DNA of 64,000 bases from Chryseobacterium sp. StRB126. Its GTDB lineage: Bacteria; Bacteroidota; Bacteroidia; Flavobacteriales; Weeksellaceae. The stretch covers positions 3,100,001 to 3,164,000 of the forward strand of contig NZ_AP014624.1 in NCBI RefSeq assembly GCF_000829375.1. The letters run 5' to 3'. Positions 46,217 to 56,151 of this stretch are shown here, in pieces. Under the pieces are notes generated by a model. The model saw only the letters and a list, made by a program, of their open reading frames with translations. It made no database searches and was not told the DNA's origin. Position 1 is the first letter of the stretch; every line of letters starts with the position of its first letter. The translations under genes and the position numbers were made by a program.

Positions 46217-46663
46217 TTATTTAGACGGGAATTTATCTTCAATAAGTCTCAGATTGATCCCATGTTCCAAATAAGCCTTACAACCGTCTAAAACCGTTGT
46301 AAAACCACCTGTATTGTCATTAATTTGTCTTAGGAGTTCTTCACCTGTTTGGCTGAATCCATAGCTCTTAATGACAACAAGAGTTCCTTTTTCCATAGTT
46401 TTAAACTCATAGTCTACGTTGAGTGAAGGTACTCGCCATTCTGTTTTGATCAGTTGATTGGGAATAATCCGATGAACGTTTACAACGTTTTTCACGCCAT
46501 ACATTTCCCATTCCCAGGTTACTGTTTTCCCTTCTTCTAATTTTCCGGTAGATTTTGTAAACCAGAAATTAGTGGTTACTTCAGGATTGATGAATGCTTC
46601 AAAAACATCTTCAATCGGTTTTCTGATAAGCATTTGTGCTTCAACATAGACATCGGAACTCAT
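46217..46663 (-). CDS. SRPBCC (AHSA1-like) domain protein
   Basis: 148 residues. 'EAQMLIRKPIEDVFEAFINPEVTTNFWFTKSTGKLEEGKTVTWEWEMYG' and the C-terminal helix 'FTTVLDGCKAYLEHGINLRLIEDKFP' match the START/SRPBCC helix-grip fold in the AHSA1 subgroup. It binds a hydrophobic ligand; no partner is indicated. Lies 17 bp downstream of menA, on the same strand, so it may be co-transcribed. Confidence 0.85.
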   Translation of the reverse strand: MSSDVYVEAQMLIRKPIEDVFEAFINPEVTTNFWFTKSTGKLEEGKTVTWEWEMYGVKNVVNVHRIIPNQLIKTEWRVPSLNVDYEFKTMEKGTLVVIKSYGFSQTGEELLRQINDNTGGFTTVLDGCKAYLEHGINLRLIEDKFPSK

Positions 46664-46680
46664 GATATACTATTTTAGAT

Positions 46681-47610
46681 TTAGTTAAACAAATTAAGTC
46701 CGGCTGCTGTAAGAATAGCCATTATAAATGTCATAATTCCAACCTGCTTTAAATACTGGTCTAATTCTTTCGGTTCTTTTACGGACATGATACTTCTTCT
46801 CAATTTCATCAAAGGAAACATTAGAATCATTACAATAAAAGCATAATAGTTTTGTTCCTGAAAAAATCCATTGATTCCCAGGAAAGCAAAGATCAATATC
46901 AAAGGAAGCTGCAACAGGACCATTTCATAGATCATTGCATTTTTGAATCCGATTCTTAATGCAAAACTGTTTTTTCCCGATAGTTTATCACTTTCAATAT
47001 CCCTCATATTGTTCAGGTTCAAAACAGCCATACTCATCATTCCTACTGCAGTTCCCGGCAACAGCATATCCCAGCTGAATGTTTTTGTAAACAGAAAATA
47101 ACTTCCGCATACGGAAACCAATCCGAAGAAAATAAACACAAAGATATCTCCCAATCCCATATACCCGTAAGGCTTCTTCCCTACTGTATATCCAATTGCA
47201 GCCAAAATACTTGCTAGTCCCAAACCTATGAAAATGTAGAATTCATTCATATAATTTGGAATGAAAGCTATATATAACAAAGCAATGGTGGCAATGAAAG
47301 ATAATGCTGAAAAAAGAATCACAGCATTTTTCATCTGTTTAGCTGTAATTTTTCCTGAGGCTACTGCTCTTGCTTCTGCTTCATTAATTCTTTTTGCATC
47401 CGTTCCTTTTACTCCGTCGCCATAATCATTAGCATAGTTTGATAAAATCTGATACAAAAGGGTTACTAAAAGTGCCAGTGCAAAAATCTTCCAATCCCAA
47501 ATTCCTCCTTCTCTGTAAAGTCTCCATTTTGCAATGAAAGCTCCCATAATAATTCCGCTTAATGACAGCGGTAAAGTTCTGAGCCTTGCGGCTTTTATCC
47601 AATCAGTCAT
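46681..47610 (-). CDS. menA: 1,4-dihydroxy-2-naphthoate polyprenyltransferase
   Basis: 309 residues with about eight transmembrane helices; UbiA superfamily. First Asp-rich motif 'NYANDYGDGVKGTDAKR' (about 61-77), second region 'NNMRDIESDKLSGK' (about 198-211), and 'IKAARLRTLPLSLSGIIMG' at the start, as in MenA. Catalyses prenylation of DHNA, giving demethylmenaquinone, at the inner membrane. menB lies just upstream on the same strand. Confidence 0.92.
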   Translation of the reverse strand: MTDWIKAARLRTLPLSLSGIIMGAFIAKWRLYREGGIWDWKIFALALLVTLLYQILSNYANDYGDGVKGTDAKRINEAEARAVASGKITAKQMKNAVILFSALSFIATIALLYIAFIPNYMNEFYIFIGLGLASILAAIGYTVGKKPYGYMGLGDIFVFIFFGLVSVCGSYFLFTKTFSWDMLLPGTAVGMMSMAVLNLNNMRDIESDKLSGKNSFALRIGFKNAMIYEMVLLQLPLILIFAFLGINGFFQEQNYYAFIVMILMFPLMKLRRSIMSVKEPKELDQYLKQVGIMTFIMAILTAAGLNLFN

Positions 47611-47682
47611 AATGTATAATTGATAAACGATAATTGATAAATGATAACATCAATTATCACCTATCAATTATCAATTATATTT

Positions 47683-48519
47683 TTAAGATATCCACTTATC
47701 GTCACCGAAATTCGGTTTTCTTTTTTCTAAGAATGCATTTCTACCTTCCTGAGCTTCTTCCGTCATATAAGCTAAACGGGTTGCTTCCCCTGCAAATACT
47801 TGTTGGCCCACCATTCCGTCGTCTGTAAGGTTCATCGCAAACTTCAGCATTCTGATAGACATTGGAGATTTTCCTAAGATTTCCTGAGCCCACTCATAGG
47901 CTGTATCTTCTAATTCCGCATGCGGAACAACTTTGTTTACCATTCCCATTTCAAAAGCTTCCTGAGCGGAATAGTTTCTTCCTAAAAAGAAAATTTCGCG
48001 GGCTTTTTTCTGTCCTACCATTTTTGCCAGGTAAGCAGATCCGTAACCACCGTCAAAACTTGTTACATCCGCATCGGTTTGCTTAAAAATGGCGTGTTCT
48101 TCACTTGCTAAAGTAAGATCACAAACCACATGAAGTGAGTGTCCGCCACCTACAGCCCATCCCGGAACCACAGCAATAACTACCTTCGGCATGAAACGGA
48201 TCAAACGCTGAACTTCAAGAATGTTTAAACGGTGTCTTCCATCTTCTCCTACATATCCCTGATGACCTCTTGCTTTTTGGTCTCCACCACTGCAAAAAGC
48301 CCAGCCTCCGTCTTTAGGGCTTGGTCCTTCTCCTGAAAGTAAAACAACGCCTATTGAAGGGTCTTCAGAGGCATCATAAAAAGCATCGTATAATTCTGAA
48401 GTTGTCTTTGGTCTGAAAGCATTACGCACTTCTGGTCTGTTGAAAGCGATTCTTGCTACACCATTGCATTTTTTATAGGTAATATCTTCGTATTCCTTAG
48501 CGGTTTTCCACTCGATCAT
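47683..48519 (-). CDS. menB: 1,4-dihydroxy-2-naphthoyl-CoA synthase
   Basis: 278 residues, crotonase superfamily. 'FCSGGDQKARG' (oxyanion loop), 'GWAVGGGHSLHVVCDLTLASE' and 'FKQTDADVTSFDGGYGSAYLA' (with the catalytic Asp and Tyr region) are MenB signatures. It cyclises o-succinylbenzoyl-CoA to DHNA-CoA for menaquinone synthesis. The gap to menA is 72 bp and contains a small inverted repeat. The IS element upstream (48644) sits close to its promoter region. Confidence 0.95.
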   Translation of the reverse strand: MIEWKTAKEYEDITYKKCNGVARIAFNRPEVRNAFRPKTTSELYDAFYDASEDPSIGVVLLSGEGPSPKDGGWAFCSGGDQKARGHQGYVGEDGRHRLNILEVQRLIRFMPKVVIAVVPGWAVGGGHSLHVVCDLTLASEEHAIFKQTDADVTSFDGGYGSAYLAKMVGQKKAREIFFLGRNYSAQEAFEMGMVNKVVPHAELEDTAYEWAQEILGKSPMSIRMLKFAMNLTDDGMVGQQVFAGEATRLAYMTEEAQEGRNAFLEKRKPNFGDDKWIS

Positions 48520-48643
48520 TTTGGTAAAATTTTTCTCAAAGATACGGAATTACAGAGAATTTCTAGGGATGAAATTTAGACAGTAAATGATAAATAATGA
48601 GCAATGGATAATACATAATAAATGATATTTTACAAAAAAAAAC

Positions 48644-50214
48644 AAAAGAGGCTGTCTCAAAAGTGAGGCAGTCTTTTTTTGCAAGCATAAAAAAAGGAAA
48701 GCTTTTGCTTTCCTAATATTTGCAAATTGATTAATTTGCTGTGTGTTAAGTAATTCAAAGGTAGTCTTTAAAGATTACAATCCCAAGCAAAATTTTCTAT
48801 TTCCTCCGAATTTATCGGAGTTAATAGAAGCTAATCATCCTGTACGAATTGTTTCAGAAGTTATAGACGGTCTGGATATCAGTAATTTAATCCGTAATTA
48901 TAAACCAGGGGGCACATCGGTGTATCACCCGAAAATGCTTTTGAAAGTATTGGTGTATGGCTATTTGTGTAATATTTATTCTAGCAGAAAGCTGGAACAG
49001 GCTCTCAAAGAAAATGTTCATTTTATGTGGCTCAGTGCCATGAATCGTCCTGATCATAATACTTTGAACCGTTTTAGAAGTGAAAGATTAAAAGGAGAAC
49101 TCAAAGAGATCTTCGCACAAATTGTAGTGTATTTAGAGAAAGAAGGGCTGGTAAGCCTTCAGACTATTTTTACCGATGGTACCAAAATAGAAGCCAATGC
49201 CAATCGTTATACATTTGTATGGGGAAAGGCGATCAAAAAGAATAAAGAACGTATAGAGTCCCAGCTTGAAGATTTGTGGAATTACACTCAGGAAATAGCT
49301 GGGGAAGAAATGAAAGATACTTCTGAGGTAACCTTTAAGTCTATGGATAAAGAAAAAATAAAATCTGCTATAGAAACGATAGACTCTACTTTGAGAAAGA
49401 AGAAAATCTGTCCTAAAGTCCGTCAGAAGATTAATTATGCAAAAAAAAACTGGCCGGATAACCTTGAAAAATATGAGAAACAGCAGGAAATTCTCCGGGG
49501 CAGGAACAGCTATTCAAAAACAGATTCTGATGCTTCTTTCATGCGTATGAAAGAGGATCATATGGGTAACGGACAGCTTAAAGCCGCTTACAATCTTCAG
49601 CTCAGTACCGAGAATCAGTTTATCCTTAACTATACGCTGCATCCTAATCCTGGGGACACTAAAACACTGCTCCCTCATATTGATAATTTTGAACATCTTT
49701 ATCGTAAAACTCCCAAGGAGATAGTGACTGATGCAGGATATGGATCAGAAGAGAATTATATTTTTCTTCAAAAGAGAAAAGTCAAAGCCTATATCAAGTA
49801 TAATTACTTTGATAAAGACCAGAAAACTAAAACCATAACTTCTTCACCTTCTAATCCAAAACTTTCAAAGCTCCGGCATAAGGCTCATAAGCTTCTTAAT
49901 ACCAAACGTGGAGTAAAGCTTAGAAAACAAAGATGCCACGATGTAGAACCTGTTTTTGCTCAGATCAAACATAACAAAGGATTTAAAAGATTTATGCTTA
50001 GAGGACAAAATAAAGTCGAAATAGAAATCGGCCTGGTTGCTATTGCTCACAATCTAAGAAAATTAGCGCTTGCAGGGTAAAATCTGCTCTTTTTTAAAAA
50101 AAATACATCCACAACTCATCAAAAAACTAAATCCTAAATAATTAAAATACAAAACTAAGTCCCTCACAAAAAATTGCAATAAAAAAGAGACTGTCTTTTG
50201 AGACAGCCTCTTTT
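48644..50214 (+). mobile_element. IS1182-family insertion sequence, complete
   Basis: The perfect 20-bp inverted ends AAAAGAGGCTGTCTCAAAAG (48644-48663) and its complement at 50195-50214 enclose one transposase gene; pairing continues imperfectly for another 20 bp. No clear target duplication is visible. Inserted between menB and a TPR gene, both on the minus strand. Confidence 0.9.
48743..50080 (+). CDS. IS1182 family transposase
   Basis: 445 residues starting at GTG (MLSNSKVVFKDYNPKQNFLFPPNL). The N-terminal DUF772-type region has 'YHPKMLLKVLVYGYLCNIYSSRKLEQAL', then 'MNRPDHNTLNRFRSERL'. The DDE core: 'FTDGTKIEANAN' (first Asp, about 146), 'EIVTDAGYGSEENYIFLQ' (second Asp, about 330) and 'EPVFAQIKHNKGFKRF' (Glu, about 411). 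The frame is intact, so the element may be active. Confidence 0.92.
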   Translation: MLSNSKVVFKDYNPKQNFLFPPNLSELIEANHPVRIVSEVIDGLDISNLIRNYKPGGTSVYHPKMLLKVLVYGYLCNIYSSRKLEQALKENVHFMWLSAMNRPDHNTLNRFRSERLKGELKEIFAQIVVYLEKEGLVSLQTIFTDGTKIEANANRYTFVWGKAIKKNKERIESQLEDLWNYTQEIAGEEMKDTSEVTFKSMDKEKIKSAIETIDSTLRKKKICPKVRQKINYAKKNWPDNLEKYEKQQEILRGRNSYSKTDSDASFMRMKEDHMGNGQLKAAYNLQLSTENQFILNYTLHPNPGDTKTLLPHIDNFEHLYRKTPKEIVTDAGYGSEENYIFLQKRKVKAYIKYNYFDKDQKTKTITSSPSNPKLSKLRHKAHKLLNTKRGVKLRKQRCHDVEPVFAQIKHNKGFKRFMLRGQNKVEIEIGLVAIAHNLRKLALAG

Positions 50215-50235
50215 TATTATTAAGTTATAAAATGA

Positions 50236-51270
50236 TTATTTTGCTGGTGCAGCGGCGGCGCCTAGCTCAACTTGTTTAGCTTTCATTTCTTTCACTTTAT
50301 CCAGATTTTTAGTTACAATGTAAATCTCTTTCAAAGTGCTTACTGCATCAATATTTTTAGGATCTACTTTATACCAGCTTTCTGCAAATGGTAAAGCTTT
50401 TGCAAATCTTTCTCTTCTTGCATCAATTAATTTAGAAGCCTCATCCGGTTTGTCTTTTCTCAATGCATTGATATCAGCTACAATTTTAGAGTCATCTCCA
50501 ATGGTAGTGTATACAAGATTCTGATACGCGTTTGCAAAATCAGGCTTAAGTTCAACTGCTTTTTTGAATGATTCTAAAGCGTCATTAACCGTAGCCGGTG
50601 TTTTTGCCTGCATTACCCCAAGGTTGTACCAGTTGGTTGCATCATTAGGATTCTTCGCTAACTGATCTTTCAAATTGGTAACAAATTTATCCATATTTCC
50701 AGACTGAAGATAAGCCGTAGTCTGGCTTTCTTTCAACTTAGCATTGTTTGGATATTTAGCTAACCCTTTTTCGATGATTACAAGAGCCTCATTTGCTTTT
50801 TTAGCATTCAGAAGCAATAAAGATAAAGTTTCGTATAAATCTACTTCTACTCCTGCAGACTGTTCTGTTTTGAAATCTGAATACTCAGAATTCTTTTTCA
50901 TCAGCTCCCAGGTAGCTTTATCTAAATTTACTACCTGCCCGCTCTTCTTTTCTTTAGCAGTATAAGTAGTTTCTACTCCTGTAAATCCAGAATTCACAAG
51001 GTCTGTATATATTTTAATAGCCGGATCGCTGTTGTTGGCTAATGCATGACTAAGTCCTGCATAATACATATATATCTTGTTGTCCTGGCCATTGGCTTTC
51101 AATAAGTCGTAAATTTCTACAAACTTAGGCGCTGCAACTGCATAATTTTTTGCGTTATATGCATCCATAGCTGCTTTGTTGGCAGTCTGAAGCTGAGCAT
51201 TTACATCTCCTTTCTGTCCAAATGCAAAAGCAGACGCTACGATAGCCATACCTAAAATTAGTTTCTTCAT
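50236..51270 (-). CDS. Exported TPR protein
   Basis: 344 residues with signal peptide MKKLILGMAIVASAFAFGQ. Repeats such as 'AAMDAYNAKNYAVAAPKFVEIYDLLKANG', 'NAKLKESQTTAYLQSGNMDKFVTNLKDQLAKNP' and 'TNWYNLGVMQAKTPATVNDALESFKKAVELKPDFANAYQNL' are TPR units. The last residues 'VELGAAAAPAK' form an Ala/Pro tail. It ends 21 bp from the IS1182 end and starts 28 bp downstream of gyrA, with which it may share a transcript. Periplasmic scaffold; partner unknown. Confidence 0.78.
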   Translation of the reverse strand: MKKLILGMAIVASAFAFGQKGDVNAQLQTANKAAMDAYNAKNYAVAAPKFVEIYDLLKANGQDNKIYMYYAGLSHALANNSDPAIKIYTDLVNSGFTGVETTYTAKEKKSGQVVNLDKATWELMKKNSEYSDFKTEQSAGVEVDLYETLSLLLLNAKKANEALVIIEKGLAKYPNNAKLKESQTTAYLQSGNMDKFVTNLKDQLAKNPNDATNWYNLGVMQAKTPATVNDALESFKKAVELKPDFANAYQNLVYTTIGDDSKIVADINALRKDKPDEASKLIDARRERFAKALPFAESWYKVDPKNIDAVSTLKEIYIVTKNLDKVKEMKAKQVELGAAAAPAK

Positions 51271-51297
51271 AATAACTATTTTATATTAATTGTACAT

Positions 51298-53907
51298 TTA
51301 TTCTTCAGAATCAGAATTCTCATTTTCCTCACCCTGAGGTGTTGCATTATCATTTTCAAGGTTATCAAATAAAGACTCCATTCCTTCCTGAACTTCTCCT
51401 TCAGCTAATTCTTCTCCTTCAATTCCATCAATCTCTTCAGAGTCTTCTTCTACATCTTTATCCATTTCTACTTTTGCAATAGCTGCAATTTCGTCATTCT
51501 TCTTAAGGTTGATTAGCTTTACCCCTTGTGTATTTCTACCCATCACTCTCATTTCATCCATTCCCATTCTGATGGCAACACCGGATTTATTGATAATCAT
51601 CAATCCATCTTCGTCTGTTACGTTTTGAATAGCAATCAGATTTCCTGTTTTTTCGGTAATGTTTAGGGTGATAACTCCTTTTCCTCCTCTGTTCGTAATT
51701 CTGTAGTCTTCTACTGCAGTTCTCTTACCATATCCTTTTTCAGATACTACAAGAACTGTTTCGTTCTCCACATCATTCACAACAATCATACCAATAGCTT
51801 CATCATTGTCTTCCATGGCAATACCACGAACTCCAATAGAACCTCTACCTACTTCTCTTACTTTTTCTTCAGGGAAACGGATACATTTACCATTTTTGGT
51901 AGCAATCATGATCTGAGAAGTACCATTAGTAAGGTAAGCGCCTAATAATTGGTCATTATCTCTAATTTCAATAGCATTTACCCCATTTACTCTTGGTCTT
52001 GAATAAGCCTCCAATGATGTTTTCTTGATCGTACCGTTTTTAGTTACCATCACTACACTCATTTGGTTTACATACTCAGAGTCTTTTAGGTTGTTAGTTC
52101 TGATATATGCTTTGATCTTATCATCCGGTTCAATGTTGATAAGGTTTTGTACTGCTCTTCCTTTTGCTGTTTTCGAGCCTTCAGGAATTTCAAATACTCT
52201 TAACCAGTAACATCTACCTTTTTCTGTAAAGAACAACATGTATTGGTGGTTGGTTGCCGATACAATATATTCAAGGAAGTCCGAATCCCTTGTTGTAGCT
52301 GCTTTATTTCCTACACCACCTCTACTTTGAATTTTGTATTCAGAAAGCGAAGTTCTCTTCACATATCCTGCGTGAGAAATAGTAAGAACTACAGATTCGT
52401 TAGGGATGATATCTTCAATAGACATTTCTCCTCCCGAGTAATCAATTTCAGTTCTTCTTTCATCACCATATTTTTCTTTGATTTCGATCAATTCGTCTTT
52501 AATAATCTGGAATCTTCTCGGCTCATTGGCTAAGATATCTTCTAAATTAGCGATCTCTTTCATAATAGTGTCGTACTCATCACGGATCTTATCCAGCTCC
52601 ATTCCTGTTAAACGAGCTAATCTAAGATCCAGAATTGCCTGAGCCTGAATTTCTGAAAGTTCGAATGCTTCGATCAAGCCTTCTTTAGCTGCCTGAGGGT
52701 TAGCACTATGACGAATAATTGAAATTGCTTTATCTAAAGAATCTTGAGTTCCAATTACCTTCATGAAACCTTCAAGGATGTGTGCTCTTTCTTTTGCTTT
52801 TTTAAGCTCAAACTGAGTTCTTCTTACGATCACTTCATGTCTGTGCTCTACAAAATGATGGATGATATCCTTAAGGTTCAACTGTTCCGGTCTTCCGTGT
52901 ACCAACGCAATATTATTAACGCTGAAAGAAGTCTGAAGGGCTGTATATTTATATAAAAGATTCAGAACTACATTTGGAATCGCATCGTTTTTCAATTCAT
53001 AAACAACACGAAGTCCGTTTCTGTCTGATTCATCTCTGATCTCGTGGATCCCAGGAATTTTCTCATCCTTAACAAGTTCCGCAGTTCTGGCGATCATTTC
53101 CGCCTTGTTTACCTGATAAGGAACTTCTGTTACGATAATCGCATTTCTGTTTCCGATTTCTTCGAAATTAACTTTCGCTCTAAGAACTACTCTACCTCTT
53201 CCGGTATGGAATGCATCTCTTACTCCGTCGTATCCATAAATAATACCTCCTGTAGGGAAATCCGGAGCAATAATATGCTGCATCAGCTCATCGATCGTAA
53301 TTTCTCTATTATCAATATAAGCACAGATAGCATTTATAGCTTCAGACAGGTTGTGTGGTGCCATGTTTGTTGCCATCCCAACAGCAATACCTGAAGCTCC
53401 ATTTACCAAAAGGTTAGGTACCTTAGTAGGCATTACAGTTGGCTCCTGCATGCTATCATCGAAGTTATTCTGGAAGTCAACAGTTTCTTTGTCAAGGTCA
53501 GAAAGAACCTCATCTGAGATTTTTTTCAGTCTTGCTTCAGTATAACGCATTGCTGCCGGCGGGTCACCATCCATGGAACCGAAGTTACCTTGTCCGTCTA
53601 CCTGAGGATAACGTAAACTCCATTCCTGAGCCATTCTCACCATCGCGTCATAAACAGAGGAGTCTCCGTGCGGGTGATATTTACCCAAAACGTCCCCAAC
53701 AATTCTCGCAGATTTTAAATATTTTCTATTCGAAAAAACCCCTAGTCCATACATACCATAAAGTACTCTTCTATGAACGGGTTTCAAGCCGTCTCTTACA
53801 TCCGGTAGCGCTCTTGAAACGATAACAGACATCGAATAATCGATATAAGACGACTTCATTTCATCAACAATGTTGATAGGAATTAGTCTTTCTCCTTCTT
53901 TTTGCAT
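51298..53907 (-). CDS. gyrA: DNA gyrase subunit A
   Basis: 869 residues from the ATG at 53907 ([17 protein letters not shown]); the TTG at 53913 is less likely. Catalytic Tyr in '[10 protein letters not shown]' (about 122), and the quinolone-determining '[12 protein letters not shown]' has the usual Ser and Asp. The C-terminal beta-pinwheel carries the GyrA box variant 'QSRGGVGN' (usual QRRGGKG) near residue 540. The tail of about 60 residues is very acidic (E/D-rich). It introduces negative supercoils with GyrB. The TPR gene follows directly. Confidence 0.95.
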   Translation of the reverse strand: MQKEGERLIPINIVDEMKSSYIDYSMSVIVSRALPDVRDGLKPVHRRVLYGMYGLGVFSNRKYLKSARIVGDVLGKYHPHGDSSVYDAMVRMAQEWSLRYPQVDGQGNFGSMDGDPPAAMRYTEARLKKISDEVLSDLDKETVDFQNNFDDSMQEPTVMPTKVPNLLVNGASGIAVGMATNMAPHNLSEAINAICAYIDNREITIDELMQHIIAPDFPTGGIIYGYDGVRDAFHTGRGRVVLRAKVNFEEIGNRNAIIVTEVPYQVNKAEMIARTAELVKDEKIPGIHEIRDESDRNGLRVVYELKNDAIPNVVLNLLYKYTALQTSFSVNNIALVHGRPEQLNLKDIIHHFVEHRHEVIVRRTQFELKKAKERAHILEGFMKVIGTQDSLDKAISIIRHSANPQAAKEGLIEAFELSEIQAQAILDLRLARLTGMELDKIRDEYDTIMKEIANLEDILANEPRRFQIIKDELIEIKEKYGDERRTEIDYSGGEMSIEDIIPNESVVLTISHAGYVKRTSLSEYKIQSRGGVGNKAATTRDSDFLEYIVSATNHQYMLFFTEKGRCYWLRVFEIPEGSKTAKGRAVQNLINIEPDDKIKAYIRTNNLKDSEYVNQMSVVMVTKNGTIKKTSLEAYSRPRVNGVNAIEIRDNDQLLGAYLTNGTSQIMIATKNGKCIRFPEEKVREVGRGSIGVRGIAMEDNDEAIGMIVVNDVENETVLVVSEKGYGKRTAVEDYRITNRGGKGVITLNITEKTGNLIAIQNVTDEDGLMIINKSGVAIRMGMDEMRVMGRNTQGVKLINLKKNDEIAAIAKVEMDKDVEEDSEEIDGIEGEELAEGEVQEGMESLFDNLENDNATPQGEENENSDSEE

Positions 53908-54055
53908 AAACAAATTTTATTATAATGATAGTCAGACCCTTAGCTGGAAGTCTGAAAATTATTTATTTTGAATTTTTATTAACGGGCTAATTTACGAAAA
54001 AAATGCCGATTTTTGCCTTAGAATTTATCCACAAAATCTTAAAAATTCTTAAAAT

Positions 54056-54370
54056 ATGAGCGTATTAAGTATAACTTTCCACTGTACGAAAAATAATCTG
54101 GAAGAATGGGAAAATTATATTGATGAAACCCTGATTTTAATGACTGAAAATCTGATGGATGTTAACCAGTATATTTTATCTGAAGTTCACAGCGATTATA
54201 TTGATGAAGGAAAGAATTATAATCTTCTTCTGATTTTTGATAATGATGAACTGAGAAATGATTTTCTTGAAAGTGAATTAAAAAATATAGCAGAACGAAT
54301 TGAAACTCAATTCGGACAGGAGGTATTGATCTTTGATACGCTTCTGAATCCGAAAAAATTGAGGCTGTAA
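54056..54370 (+). CDS. DUF4286 family protein
   Basis: 104 residues. 'MSVLSITFHCTKNNLEEWENYIDETLILMTENLMDV' and 'YNLLLIFDNDELRNDFLESELKNIAERIETQFGQEVLIFDTLLNP' match the small DUF4286 group of Bacteroidetes, a ferredoxin-like alpha/beta fold. No catalytic residue seen. Divergent from gyrA and followed by a strong terminator shared with the opposite strand. Function unknown. Confidence 0.82.
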   Translation: MSVLSITFHCTKNNLEEWENYIDETLILMTENLMDVNQYILSEVHSDYIDEGKNYNLLLIFDNDELRNDFLESELKNIAERIETQFGQEVLIFDTLLNPKKLRL

Positions 54371-54381
54371 TGATACAAAGC

Positions 54382-54411
54382 AAAAGCACTGAAAATTTCA
54401 GTGCTTTTTTA
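54382..54411. terminator. Bidirectional rho-independent terminator
   Basis: AGCACTGAAA and TTTCAGTGCT form a long stem with A- and T-runs on either side, between convergent genes. Confidence 0.9.
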
Positions 54412-54415
54412 ATTT

Positions 54416-54631
54416 TTATCTGTGATGTCTGTGGCCATGGCCTCTGTGATGATGACTGCGATCGTCATAAATATATACTTTTTTCACATGTCCGGGTGCA
54501 TAATATCTTGCACTTCCACCATACACTCTTTTTGCATGACCGGGAGGCATTCCCCTTCTATCATGAACAACACAAGATGACAACACCAATGCTATTACAC
54601 CTCCTGTTACGATTTCCAACATACTTTTCAT
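54416..54631 (-). CDS. Small histidine-rich lipoprotein
   Basis: 71 residues. Lipobox at C20 (ALVLSSC), then a mature part with 'MPPGHAKRVYGGSARYYAPGHVKKVYI' and a His/Arg-rich tail (SHHHRGHGHRHHR) that could bind metal. The phrase PPGxAK-xxYGGSA-xxYAPGxVKK recurs in the neighbour 54715-54900, so they are paralogues. Databases often give this type a misleading oxidase-subunit name; nothing in the sequence supports that. Function unknown. Confidence 0.62.
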   Translation of the reverse strand: MKSMLEIVTGGVIALVLSSCVVHDRRGMPPGHAKRVYGGSARYYAPGHVKKVYIYDDRSHHHRGHGHRHHR

Positions 54632-54714
54632 TATTTCACTTTTTCAAACTTAGAAGCGAAATATATCAAGCTTAGTGCCAAAAAAAGTTGTTTAATTTCC
54701 GTTTTACCCCCTTT

Positions 54715-54900
54715 TTAATACCCGCCTCTCTTTTTAACCTGTCCCGGAGCATAGTCTTTTGCGCTTCCGCCATATATTTTTTTGGCTTGTCCCGGTGGAA
54801 GTTTCTTGGTCTGATAATATCCGCCATTATCATATGCTACACAGGAGGTAAGCATAGATATTACTACCAGAACTCCTGTAATCTTTATTAAATTTTTCAT
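54715..54900 (-). CDS. Small lipoprotein, paralogue of 54416-54631
   Basis: 61 residues from the ATG at 54900 (MKNLIKITGVLVVISMLTSC); six further N-terminal residues are possible. Lipobox at C20. Mature part 'KKLPPGQAKKIYGGSAKDYAPGQVKKRGGY' carries the same repeat phrase as the neighbour, but with no histidine tail. Probably a surface or periplasmic basic peptide; function unknown. Confidence 0.62.
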   Translation of the reverse strand: MKNLIKITGVLVVISMLTSCVAYDNGGYYQTKKLPPGQAKKIYGGSAKDYAPGQVKKRGGY

Positions 54901-55026
54901 TATTTCTACTTTTTCCAACTTATATAGATAGAGTATAACAAGGTTTAGGCCAAATGGTAAAAACTCAATGTTGAGTATTTAAAATTGCTATTCTATGATC
55001 TGTCTCCTTCGCAAGCTGATTACTCA

Positions 55027-55518
55027 TCAAATGATCTCGCTTCTTTTTTCCATCATAACCAGATCTTTCCATACTCCGTTAAGTTTTCCTATTTTTTTAC
55101 GGATACCCACCATTCTGAAGCCATTTTTCTGATGAGATTTGATGGCCATTTCATTTTCGGAAAAGAGATTGGTCTGCAATGTCCAGAATCCATGGTCTTC
55201 GCTATCCAGAATAATCTTTTTAAGCAGCACCGAACCCAATCCTTTGCCTTGGTATTCATTATCGAAATAAATACTTACTTCTGCTACCCCTTTAAAAGCT
55301 TCCCTTTTACTCACAGGTTTTAAGGCACACCATCCTACCACTTCATTATTTTCATTTTCCAACACCCAACGGCAGTCATTGAAATATTCCATACTCCAGG
55401 CTTCTGCAGTAGGAACTTCTGTTTCCAAAGTAGCAATACCACTTTCTACCCCCTGCCTGAAGATATCCAGTACTCTTACTTCATCATTGGGAAGCATTTC
55501 TCTTAATTCGTAATTCAT
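55027..55518 (-). CDS. GNAT-family N-acetyltransferase
   Basis: 163 residues. 'YELREMLPNDEVRVLDIFRQGVESGIATLETEVPTAEAW' and 'VAEVSIYFDNEYQGKGLGSVLLKKII' (acetyl-CoA pyrophosphate loop Q/RxxGxG/A at about 100-110) with 'GFRMVGIRKKIGKLNGVWKDLVMMEK' match the phosphinothricin/methionine-sulfoximine type GNAT. Cytosolic; likely acetylates a small amine. Lies 4 bp after the DUF421 gene. Confidence 0.88.
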   Translation of the reverse strand: MNYELREMLPNDEVRVLDIFRQGVESGIATLETEVPTAEAWSMEYFNDCRWVLENENNEVVGWCALKPVSKREAFKGVAEVSIYFDNEYQGKGLGSVLLKKIILDSEDHGFWTLQTNLFSENEMAIKSHQKNGFRMVGIRKKIGKLNGVWKDLVMMEKRSEII

Positions 55519-55522
55519 AGGA

Positions 55523-56035
55523 TTAATGATATTTTCTTTTATTCTTTCTTTTTATTCTTGCATAATGGGTTTGTTTGCTTTTCTCATCCTGAGAGACCAC
55601 ACTGATATTCCCATCTACTTCTAATACAGATAATTTAACATCTTTGATATTTTCTATACCATGTTCTCTTATCGCTTCTTCCAGTTCACTTTCGGTAATT
55701 TTCACCCGATTTAAGGCTGTCTGATCTGCAATTCCGTCTCTTATTAAAATAACGGGTTCATCCTGCATAAAGGATTCAAAGGAGCGACTGGAAAACATGA
55801 GTCTCTTCAAAAGGAAGTTAGCGGCAAATAAAACCAGTGCTGCCACAATACCGCCCTGCAATGAAGTATCCGGTCCTACCATTGCATTCTGAACAGCATT
55901 CGAGATCAATAGCAGCAGAACAACATCTCCGGCATTGAGCTGCGAAAGCTGATTTTTTCCAAATAAACGGATGGCGATTACCATAAAAAGGTAGACGCAA
56001 AGGGAACGAACCGCAACATTAAGAATAGAATCCAC
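55523..56035 (-). CDS. DUF421 (YetF-like) membrane protein
   Basis: 170 residues starting at GTG (MDSILNVAVRSLCVYLF). Three hydrophobic helices in the first 85 residues with 'RLFGKNQLSQLNAGDVVLLLLISNAVQNAMVG', then a cytosolic domain with 'EPVILIRDGIADQTALNRVKITESELEEAIREHGI', as in YetF/DUF421. Function of the family is unclear. Translated just before the GNAT gene. Confidence 0.86.
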   Translation of the reverse strand: MDSILNVAVRSLCVYLFMVIAIRLFGKNQLSQLNAGDVVLLLLISNAVQNAMVGPDTSLQGGIVAALVLFAANFLLKRLMFSSRSFESFMQDEPVILIRDGIADQTALNRVKITESELEEAIREHGIENIKDVKLSVLEVDGNISVVSQDEKSKQTHYARIKRKNKRKYH

Positions 56036-56151
56036 AATTTTTTTATCTGTTCAAATGTATTGATTTTTATCATTCATTACTTATAGTTGAGTTGATTTTT
56101 TGCTAATCCTTAAAGAAATAATAATCAGATTTCTACTTTTTTAATAATGAA

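Noticed and set aside
54370..54675. Plus-strand frame of 101 codons
   Set aside because: It runs through a terminator and is antisense to the small lipoprotein gene, whose lipobox is convincing.
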